Shown here: piece by piece, positions 12,035-22,257 of the stretch
Layout of the letters: the number at the start of each line of letters is the position of its first letter
How positions within the stretch are numbered: position 1 is the stretch's first letter
Position numbers and translations under genes: made by a program
Assembly (NCBI RefSeq): GCF_003073045.1
Contig: NC_037603.1
Location: forward strand, 12,406,192-12,470,191
DNA from: Pomacea canaliculata
Taxonomy: Eukaryota; Mollusca; Gastropoda; Architaenioglossa; Ampullariidae
Direction of reading: 5' to 3'
DNA: 64,000 nucleotides
Notes under the pieces: generated by a model
Told to the model about the DNA's origin: nothing
Seen by the model: the letters and a program-made list of their open reading frames with translations, nothing else
Databases searched by the model: none

Positions 12035-14944
12035 TGTTACACTGGTTTTGTACTCAGGAACAATAAATGGAGTGATATTGTTTACCTTACCATGCTTTGG
12101 CAAGTTCGTGTGGCTGTCACGTGGTCATTGGCAGGAGCCCACATCACTGTACCCTGATATCAGACTATCCACCTTCTCTCCAGACATATTAAGGATTTAA
12201 ATCCTGTAGTTTGGGTTTCTACAAAGTCTGTAGAAGCTGACCACAATCCAACCTGCCTCATCAAAGAAAACTTGGAGTAGGTGGGTGTGAACATTGCTGA
12301 CATCTGTGTCAGACATAATTTGTAACGGTTTTGGTTATCAGTTTCAAAGTTACAGACAGCAGTTAAAAGCGACCAAGTGGAGAGAATGTCAATAAAAATG
12401 ATCAATTCGTCTTTTAGAAATGAAATGTAAATCCAAAAATAATCATTCAAACAAACAAAAAATTCAAGAACTTTCCTACTTTTTGAGATAATGATGATGA
12501 AGGCGATTACTTTGTTCAAACAACAGTGAACTTACAGACATCTGCTCAGATGTAGTAAATATACACTTTATAGCAAAGGACAATATGCAACTAATACAAC
12601 TTTAGTAATCCAATAGGTAGTGTTCTCAGGCTACCAATATACAGATAAGTACATGCATGTACATATTAACTACAGTGAATAAGTTCTCTCTATATGTGCA
12701 CACTCACACAAACACACAGACCAACAGTAGACACACTTGGTGCACCGACTTAGGTGACCTCAGCTAACACAGTTTATCATGTGTATTATGTAAAGTAAGT
12801 TGAATATATAATATTGCATTAGTCCACGGAGAAAATGTTACCCAGTGTACCCCTGGGATATCAGTACCCCCGCTCTCAGTGACTAACTTTATCTCGAACT
12901 CTACACCTACAGACATCAATAGCAACAGGTCAATGGCTGCTGTTTCGTCTTCTCAGATTGCTGGATTTCGAGACACGTGTGCTAGCATTTGTGTCAACTC
13001 CACATAATTCTCTCAAGTCCGACAGAAACAAGAGTCCAAGATCTCGTCGCAACTCTCGGCAAGTCTCGGCAAGCAGCTGGTCGCGATATCGCCATTGATC
13101 TCAACTCTTGCCTCAGCAGCTTTAATGGCCCACGTGAATAGATTTTCTTTAGGTGTTTGTTTGTCGCCAGTTCATACAGTTTAGTCTTCCGTTTTCTGAA
13201 CAAACTTTTACAGCAGGGTAGGATGCGTGGTGAACCTTGCCAGCTGTTGTTTCGGGGTGCCACCTAAAACTTTTTAAGAGAAGGCGCGTTTTTACTTGTC
13301 CAATCTCTCTTATCCAGCTTTAACTACATAGGAGACTAAACTGTATAACTAAATAAGTCGATCTTTAATTAAATCAGAGATTTAAACACTGACTGGGTCA
13401 TACGGGTACTAACATTACCGCGACCCGTTACATCTAAGTGTGATGGACTTGATGGGCGAACAGGTCTTGATGAGCTATGGACTGCTGCTAAACAACTTAT
13501 GGAAGGGTCACTTACTGTTCACTGACCTTTAGATGGAACACTAGTTTCTGATGACCGAGTAGTTCTGAAGTGTCCGAGTGCTTAAAGAACAAGAAAGTAG
13601 ACGAGCTTTGCGAACCAGGGTCAGAAATTAGTCTCAGGGTTAAATAGTGACCTTTGACTCTGTTCACATCCTAGTCCTATACAGAAGAACATATTACTCA
13701 ATGTTTCACATCTTTGATTTACTTAAACCTTAACTCACATGTTGTGTAAATCTGGACGAAAAAATATAACCTTTCTGAACCTGAGTTTTAAAGATTATAC
13801 AAAAATTAAACTCAGCAGCAACCTTCAACCACCCGACCAGTCCACCCTGATCCATAAAATGGTGACGCATGCAAGCTTTCAGAACCTGTGTTTGAGTAGC
13901 AGATAATAAAAACAATTTTAAAAGAAAAAATTCAATAATCAGCACTGGTGGAAGGTGAGGACGGGGACATTGCTTCATAACACCCACGACAACACGTGAT
14001 CGAAAGTCAACAACAAAATAACATATAAACAAGATGTTGTTTTCTATAAAAAGAAAAAAAGTTGTTCAAATCTGAGGCAAAATCGGAGGAAAAATATCTT
14101 AAAAACATTGTCCCAAGGAGATGATAGAGCAGTTTAGGGATGGAGGTTGTGAAGGGAAGCAACTCCCCGCAGGCGGCGCGGCCCGTTAGCAGGTGATAAC
14201 GAACAAGATGGCGCGCGGTAAGTCAATCGACGTGGACATTTCACGGCAGACCAGCAAGGATTATGCCGATTAAACTGCTGCCACAAACAAAGTTAATGGA
14301 CCATGTAGGTAACTGGATACATGCTGATGTTAAGATCGGCTTGTTTTTGTTCCTGCAGGTAGGGGCTGCAGGTACCCAGGTAAAGAACCTGCGGTATAAA
14401 AGCATCCCCCATGGAGGGAAAGGAGCCACGAGCCTCATTTTCACTCCAGGGAAGCCACTTGTTTGATGATAATCATTTGTATTAACTAGTCTTTCGATCT
14501 CAAGTCTGGACGGGTATCTACCCTGACTTCATTTGCTGTAGAACCATCTGAATAGTTAAATTACCTGGAAAGTTAGTGTTGTTCCTAGATTTTTCTCTGT
14601 ATTTCAATACTATTTGATGTTTGTTAGTATTTGTGTTTGTTTACTGTATAACAAATGAAGACGAAATGTAATTTTAACAATTTTTACTAAAAAGAGAATA
14701 AAATGAAAGTAATTTATTTTATCTTATTTTCACACGAAATAACCTGACAAAACATGTGATACTTTAAAAAATTTATCGGAAAATATTTATATTATTTACT
14801 AGGTAAGAAATAATTACATGCTTAGATTGTGTTGCAAAGACCTTAAACTGTTATTTAGTATTTATTTAGTATTTAGTCTAATTGTCATATCATAAGTAGA
14901 ATTAATTTCTCTATCTATCTTCTCTCACTGTACAGCTCAGCAAG

Positions 14945-17900
14945 ATGGCGGTTTTCCAGGTGATTCTGGTGGCCTTCTTCGCTATGAGTTGGTGGGACTG
15001 TGGTAAGAAAAATTTGACAAATTTTTGCGAATTTTCTGTATCACATTCTGGTAATTTTTTTCTCAACATTTTTCTCATTTACAGTCCTTTATATGTCTAC
15101 CCCTAACCCCTCTTTTTTACCCTGAGGTGAGATAGTGAGATCACCTGTAATCCTAGCGGCTCACCACGGTTCTAGGTGAACTCAAGATACTTGATTCATT
15201 TCATGACAAGTTTAGTATTTTAAAAACATTACAACATTGATACACGAACATTAATTATAACTAAAATTTAACATTTGTATCTTTCACCCGAACCACTTTC
15301 TTGGAGATACAAAGGAAATGAGGTTAATTATAATTATTAATTGTTAATTATTAATATTTAATTGGATTTTTCATACAATCTATAAAATTGGATTAATGCT
15401 TGTGTTAGGGTTAGCTATTGTTTAGTTTAGGGTCAGTGAGGGTTTGGGTTTGAGCACGGATTTATATCTGTCTGCTGGACTGATTGCAGACGAAGTAAAA
15501 GCACAAAAAAATTCTTTCGGTTTTACTATCAATATAAACAATATGAGCAGACGATGCGAGCTCTCGTGTTGACGGAGGAAAAAAAATTGAAACTTTATGA
15601 TCAGCTATCTTTTAGTTTATTAGCCCTCAACCGTTGGAAATGGAGGTGGAGGACTTTTTTCCAAAAAGAAAAGAAAGAAAAAAAAGTAAAATATTTATTG
15701 CAAGACTATTGTTGACTTTAAATTTTTTTTATTGCGAATGGTTGCCAAAACCAGACGGACTACAAGTTCAGTAGAGGCTAAGAATGGGTCAGTAGTCCAG
15801 AATTGAACCTCCGTGGTTTAAGATTCATCACATAAAGTAAAGGACAAGGACGGTTTGCGCATGTCTCGCCCATCTCGTTGGGAAACTAAGGTCTTGAGAA
15901 GGAAAATCTTTTTAACATTGCCTACATTATCGTACATGTAAAATGTCGACGTCCACCAGCGATATAATTCATTTGGAAATATATTTATTGCAGCTCAGAG
16001 CCTTGAGATTGAAGTGCAGACCGACACAGAGAGCAAATCATTGATTGTCAACTGTTCTTTCGACAAACCTTCATCAACAACGATGGCAGTGTTGGCGATT
16101 CACATCATCAAACCCTCGTCCCAGGGGGAGGAAGAAAGTCAAGATCAGGTATCTGACGACAAAAAGAAGCCCTCTCAGTTGGAAGACGCACTGGCGACCA
16201 TAAGGATTGGTGAGACTAAGCCCAAAGTGAAAGATGACAGTGGAATGGGGCGGTGAGTTGTCAACCAGTGAAACAAAATAAATTAATTAATTACATACTG
16301 ACTTGGGGCAGAAACATGACAAGTGGTTGCGAGCAAATAAAACCTTAGTAGGGTAATTTTTTCTTAAAAAAGGATTTGTTACAACTTAGTGCAAGATGCT
16401 TTTTCCCCAAACCTGGTGTATGCCCTTGTTTCCAAACTACACAGAGTAAAAGTTCAAAATCGTGACCTCACAATTAAGATATATTGCAGCTTTCCCATTG
16501 GCTGAGGCCTTGTCTCCACGCACAATGCTGACGTCAGCGTTGCGGACTTCTTTCTGTTGATGCTGGTGTTTGAAATCGTGTGTCTCGAGACTGGACAGGG
16601 TGTATCATAAACATCTTTTGGATTCGTTCTGCCTCGGAAAATGTTGTCAAAAGATTTCTCTCACACAAACAAAACACTCACTTTATTTATTGAACCTCGA
16701 GCTAGCGACCACACTCCATAACTTCTCCCCCTGACTGGTCGGTGAAAGGAACTGAAACTACCGACAGCAATCGTCCATTAATTCACTTAGCTACTCACAC
16801 TTCTTAACAAGGTGTTGCCACTGGAATGTGTCTGCGCATGTGCAAACAGTCCAACGTAGTTGCCAGCAATGAACATCTTTTCGCTGCTCATTCTGCCAAA
16901 ATCTATACCTGAGCCATAATTTCAAACCCTAAATTCTAATTCCACTCTAAACCTTCACCTACACACCAGTGTGTTTAATGCACGGTCAAGTTAAAGCATG
17001 TATGCACGCGCACCTTACCTTCTATAGCTTGTATACACACATATATATATATTGTTTTATATATATAACAAAAGAAATTGTCGGACACTGTAGTGGTTCG
17101 TTATCTTACTGGTTGCCCGAGTAACGGCTATGCCACGTCTGTAGTGATGATCAGGCCTTTATTGCTGTGTCTGTCAGGTTCTCTGTGGAGGGATACATCA
17201 ACTCTTCATATCCCTCGGCCTGTTTCTTAGAGCTCAACATCAGCAACATCAGCGCTGCAGACGCTGGACTGTATCAGTGCAGAGCGGAAGTTCTGGACTC
17301 GAGCTTCTCGTTTAGGACTGACTGGGCGGAGACAAACGTCACTGTGACAGGTGAGCACTATGACGACTGAGTGGGCGGAGAGAAACGTCACTGTGACAGG
17401 TGAGCACCATGAGGACTGAGTGGGCGGAGCAAAACGTCACTGTGACAGGTGAGCACTATGAGGACTGAGTGGGCGGAGCAGAACGTCACTGTGTCAGGTG
17501 AGCACTATGACGACTGAATGGGCGGAGACAAACGTCACTGTGACAGGTGAGCACTATGACGACTGAGTGGCATAGAAACGTCACTGTGACAGGTGAGCAC
17601 CATGACGACTGAGTGGCATAGAAACGTCACTGTGACAGGTAAGCACTGTGAGGACTGAATGGCATAGAAACGTCACTGTGTCAGGTAATAACCAGGTGGT
17701 GCGCACCCCACCCCACCCCACGTCTGCATTACTCTCCCCAAGATGTCGCCACACGGTTAAGGATCGAACGACACACTTCCTGCTCTTGTCATTTAAACCA
17801 ACAAATTGATTGCATTACACAGGTAGGAATGGGAGTCAACTCCCGCCGAGGTGAGAAAATAAGTCTAAATATTAAAAGTTATTGCGACACCTCTTACAGA

Positions 17901-20685
17901 GCTCGATGTTGGAGTCTGTAGCTGAACTGCAGCATTTGTTATGGTTGTAACAGATGGTGTTGTTCAGTTGTATCAGATATTCTTATGTAGCTGTAACAGA
18001 TATTATTTTGGTTTCACTGTAACAGATGGTGTTCTTTTTAAAGACAAATATAGTTTTGCTTTTTCGGTTTCTAATTAAAGCTCTTCGCATGAGCTAGGAA
18101 GGCAGTTTAACTGTCTGCCTGCCTGTCTGTTTATCTGATGAAGATGACATGGGTGATCAGATGAGCCAGTGGCTATTTTTAGCTCACGCCAGAATGGTGA
18201 CAATGGATGGAATGGCCTCAAAGTCATTCAAATGATCGAGTTCATAATGATGGCCTCATACGTATGTAGCAGATGGTGACTTTGTTTATCAGCAGCAGAA
18301 GACGAACCTCAGGATGTCCAGTGGGTGGTGCAGATAGCTGAGCTGCGGGACAGACTGGAGGCTGAGGAAACAGAACGAGGCTTTGCTGAAAGGAAAGGTG
18401 GAGACACTACAAAGAGAGTATGACGAGCTGTCAGGAAGTGTTGACAGTCTGGAGAACCAAACATCCATCCTCAACCAAACTGTCCACGACATCGCCGAGG
18501 GCTACAAGTCATTGCTCCAGCTAATCAGCGGTAAAAAGGACATCAACAAACCTGAGAAAACAACCGTTACAACCGAAACATCACATGAACAGGAGCAAGC
18601 GCCCTCTGAACAAGAACATGTGAACTCCGAAGCAGTGGAACCAGCAGCTCAAGAGAAGGATGCTCCATCTCAAGCAGAGGCCAACAGTTTCGTCGTCGTC
18701 CCGCCAGGTGCAAACGAAGGTAGGCTTCCAGGTGAACGAGGTAAAAAAAAATTGCTATGAAATCATGGATATTTATTCGTCAAGATGGACAAGCTAAATA
18801 TTACACGATTACTTGTGTTAAAATGTTTTTACCATGAGTACAGCTCAGTTTATGATTCCATTTCTCCAAATCTTTGTAATTACGTCACTTCCGGTTTTGG
18901 GATACACACCTACAAACATCCTCATGATCGCAAAGTCCACAACACGGACATGAGGATTGAGCTTCGATACTTGTACCTTGTGAAAGCGCCCGCCAATGGG
19001 AAAGCTGGGAACATATGTTAATTAGGCATATCGTGACGTCACGACTTTTTGACCTTTCCCCCTTACACAGATCACCGGCTGTAAACATGTTTATTATTTA
19101 ATAAATTTTATTGTGTAACGCTCCAGTTAAGTTATTCGTATATCAGTGATGAAATAATTACATTAAGTATCAGCGTATGTCCACACTTGAGTTAGAAAAT
19201 ATTGTAGTCAATGAGTCGAATTTCCTCTAGGTCACGTGACATAGGAGTGAGCGGCATGCTATGGCCTTGTTTTTGCACTTAAAGAAGTGCTCACAGACTT
19301 AGTTATTTCCACGAACTCTATCAGGCACAAAGTACAGACAAGAGGTCTCAACACTCGTTGACTATTGACAGCAGGAGTGGTTTGATATATAATCATAATA
19401 AACACATGATTTACACAGCACATACTCACACCTGTCACGAGCGTGCTCTTAGCCCGTGAGACAAGAACGAGACTTGGACAATACGAAAGACAGAAGGATA
19501 AACAACAACAGCGATGAATAATAAAAGACAAACAAAAACACAAGATCTGAGGGTTTCTTGATTCTGTAGAGGAGACGGGAAGTAGCCAGTAGACAATACA
19601 TGTGACTTTTGACCTCATACATGTGACTTTTGACCTCATACATGTGACTTTTGACCTCATACATGTGACTTTTGACCTTATCACACAGGAGGACCAGCAA
19701 CGGTTACTAGAAAGTGCTTCGTGTGTGGCGATCCTGAGGCCAACCGTCCGTGCAACGGCGAAGATCTGGCAGCCACCAGCGCCACTGAGTGTCCGACAGG
19801 AAAAGACTATTGCATGAACGAAATTCACTCAGACGATGGATTCAAATGTCATCTACAAAAGGTAGACATTTTCTTACTGGTTTGACGGTCAGGTGAGAAA
19901 CAGCAATCCCTAGAGTTGATTAACTAGAATTTCATTAGCATTATTCACCTCCGTCACAGCGCAGGTGCAAACGAACACCCACGTGACTTGACGGGTCACG
20001 TGATCCGAGCCATCAGTTTGTTAGAGACCAAGCTTCGCATTCATACATGTGCACGTTGTTATATTGGATTAAGGTCGGGTAGACGGATGTTTACCGTGTT
20101 CTCTCACAAATAATACAAAAGAAGTAAATAATGCTGAATGTATGACTGGGTGGGGTATCTTTCTCCGGTGACCGTGGCGCAGCACCCGGTATACCCGGTG
20201 TACGTATATAGATAGGGCCACCCGGGTACATGTTCATAAGAAGGCAACAAGATATGAAGTCAGACAAAATGTGGCAGTTCTGTAAATGACAATTTCAATT
20301 GTTAATCGTCTTCTTTGCCATCTTCTCCTCTGCTACGAAAATAACATCATACTGTCCGTTCTTACATTCCTTAAACTGTTGCTAAAAGTCACATTGTTCG
20401 TCTCTTCCATCATCTGTGACCATCATAACAGGGCCTGGAGGTCAAAGTGCGCTGACCTGTATTTTGTTGACCTCGTGTGTGTACAGTTGTGCCAGTAAGG
20501 AAGAGTGTGTGGACAAAGACAACTCCGAGTCGTCCTCATGCCATCCGTTCTTCCCCATCTGGTTTGGAACCGCGGCGAGGCAGTGCACCTTCTGTTGCCA
20601 TGGAGACGCCTGCAACAACGAGTTCAAGCCCACCAGAGACCTTTTCAAGACTGGGGCTGAGACAAAGCCGGACACTGCCCACTGA
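14945..20685 (+). CDS. Secreted Ig / coiled-coil / three-finger (Ly6-uPAR-like) protein
   Basis: Exons are 14945-15002 (signal peptide MAVFQVILVAFFAMSWWDC), 15994-16252 and 17178-17350 (one Ig domain), 18293-18719 (coiled coil and linker), 19689-19861 and a last exon starting at 20487 or 20500. Ig marks are the first Cys in VNCSF and DAGLYQC before the second. Exon 4 encodes a heptad-rich helix (LQREYDELSGSVDSLENQ) and then a Glu/Ser/Thr-rich linker. Exon 5 opens a cysteine-rich module (RKCFVCGD, TECPTGKDYC) and the last exon closes it with FCCHGDACN, the Ly6/uPAR ending. Phases agree through the first four exons at both ends, except for a one-base break inside exon 4 near 18365-18380. The strong acceptor at 20486 is out of phase with exon 5; the weaker AG at 20499 is in phase and gives an even number of module cysteines (12). 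No GPI signal or membrane helix follows, so secretion is likely. The Ig plus coiled-coil front resembles gastropod FREP-type lectins, but with a three-finger domain in place of fibrinogen. A role in recognition is inference. Confidence 0.75.
17322..17692 (+). repeat. Tandem array of the Ig exon's 3' end and splice donor
   Basis: The last roughly 30 coding bases of the Ig exon and its donor are repeated to give eight donors, with GT at 17351, 17400, 17449, 17498, 17547, 17593, 17639 and 17685. The period is 49 for the first four steps and 46 for the last three. Each copy keeps TCACTGTGACAG or TCACTGTGTCAG before GTGAGC, GTAAGC or GTAATA. Reading past the first donor meets an in-frame TGA at once, after GEHYDD, so only the first donor keeps the reading frame open. 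Confidence 0.95.
19599..19680 (+). repeat. 21-bp tandem repeat beside a 3' splice site
   Basis: Four copies of CATGTGACTTTTGACCTCATA, nearly exact. The last one runs to within about 10 bases of the acceptor at 19688 that precedes the three-finger exon. The repeat therefore supplies the pyrimidine-rich and branch-site region of that intron. Confidence 0.95.
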
Positions 20686-20838
20686 CCAGCCTCACTAATA
20701 CAACAGCGGGATTTTGTTTATTTTTGTTTACACTGCAACTGGCCTGAACCCCGCCCTACTACTCCCTTCTTTCTTTTCTCTGTAATCTATCATCTTCAAA
20801 TCAATTTTATTACCGTGTTTACTATTTCTCTTATTACT

Positions 20839-20844
20839 AATAAA
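20839..20844 (+). terminator. Polyadenylation signal AATAAA
   Basis: The first AATAAA after the stop codon at 20683-20685, about 155 bases downstream. It probably ends the Ig/three-finger transcript. Confidence 0.6.
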
Positions 20845-22257
20845 CTGAAATGATGTTCATTATGTAACATTCAGAGAACACATGACCTGTGGAACTAGTC
20901 TGGTGACCTCTCGTTCCACAGCAGGTAGTCATAACATTAAGTAATACAGAGGGCTGTTTATAAACACACTGCTGGTTCATTCTACATAGCAATGGAGGTG
21001 CAGCCAGGCACTCTTCAAGTTGCTTGTGTTAGCTTTTCCTTCTTCGAAATTTATGGTCGTGCAGCTGAAATTTATTGTACTCGGCGAAAGAAAAAAGGAG
21101 GGACGAGACGCACGCAGTGGGATAGTCTAATCGACAATTTCTTCTGGGTTAATAATAATAATAATAATATAATAATAATAATAACAATAACAATAATAAT
21201 AATAATAATAATAATTGTCCACCATCACCTTTCTCCGGCTAGCGACCATTCTTGATGAACCAAACATTTGCTTCATTAGGAAAGTTCCGCAAAAATTGTT
21301 AAATACTTTCTTCTCAATAAAGCATCCAATAATACATCGTTGTTGTTGTCTGGTGTATGGGGTGTGCAGATGATAATACTGGTCAGTCTACAATGAGTCG
21401 ACGGTAAAGAAGCAATCAGATGATTGACAAGTAAACTAGGATTTGAATGCTGTGTGTTTGTGTGTGTGTGTAGCAGTTTTATGTTCGTATGTAAATATAT
21501 TTTTGTATGTTCACGTGGTACCAAGATGCCTTTATCGTCTACTCCAGTAGTCAGCATTTTGTGTAAAATAACCATCAACCTTCCTTAGTCTCTTGCCGAG
21601 GGATGTTTGTACCTTTGTACCTTTGTACTGCCTTTTATTACAATCACAATGAAAGTGTTGACTACCCGAGCTCACAGCACACAGCAGCTTTTTTCTTCGT
21701 CTTGACTGCGCAGTAACCTGACACATCTTCATGAAATTCCAAGTTTTGACTGAGCTTTAGTCTACTTGACCTCTAGGTAATCAAGCTGGAAACATAAACC
21801 TTCTGCTTTTGTTTGACTGTTATGTCCTGCTAGTCAAATCGTTTATTCACAGGTATTTCAAATATTAGCTTACAGGCCGACAAATCTCACAGTCACGCAC
21901 ACATGTCCACAAACACATCCAGACTTACACACATACACACATACTATACCCAGTATCCTCAATAAAACCACGGGTAGGTGGCTGCTGGCAGAGAGCACAC
22001 CGAGAGCAAGAGCAAAGGGCAGAGAAGGGTGAGATTGGATTGGAGGAACCTCTGACGTAACCTCTGACCCCGGGTGCTCACTGCTACCTACAGAACCTAC
22101 TTCCTGATCGCGTCCCACACGAGTGTCGGATCGTTTGGTGGCCACTGGTGCTGGTGAGTTTGGGAGGCGCAGGTATTTTGTTTCACCTGTCACACCTGAC
22201 CACCATGCTGCGACAGCCATTTTGAAGTTCATCTGCTGTCACTGTAGTTCAAGTGCA
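20845..22257. other. Intergenic, no gene seen
   Basis: It holds an AAT microsatellite at about 21150-21214 and TG-rich stretches near 21450. No exon could be supported. The last part before 22258 is likely the promoter and 5' leader of the receptor gene; it includes GCCATTTTG, a reverse YY1-like motif. Confidence 0.5.
21150..21214. repeat. (AAT)n microsatellite
   Basis: Imperfect AAT/AAC trinucleotide run. Confidence 0.9.

Larger units (their letters stand above)
10466..14944. other. Intergenic or intronic stretch with simple repeats
   Basis: It contains a 29-bp minisatellite, a TTG run and a hexamer run, listed separately. A possible short further exon of the preceding gene may start near 10786, but that is unsupported. 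Around 14200 is a GC-rich patch with AAGATGGCGCGCG followed by GTAAGTC. It looks like a YY1-type promoter start or a 5' leader exon for the gene beginning at 14945, but the frames do not join as coding sequence. Confidence 0.4.

Noticed and set aside
14207-14466. Ribosomal-protein-like first exon (ATGGCGCGCG then GTAAGT) and a following 67-codon frame
   Set aside because: The MARG start recalled a ribosomal protein, but no following exon matches one, and the 67-codon frame matches no known protein.
17322-19680. CRISPR-like arrays
   Set aside because: The repeats are head-to-tail tandem units without unique spacers, in an animal gene.
20286-20486. Extra coding sequence before the last three-finger exon, starting at the acceptor near 20430
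   Set aside because: It is out of phase with the previous exon, and its translation (ALTCILLTSCVY) reads as intron pyrimidine tract.
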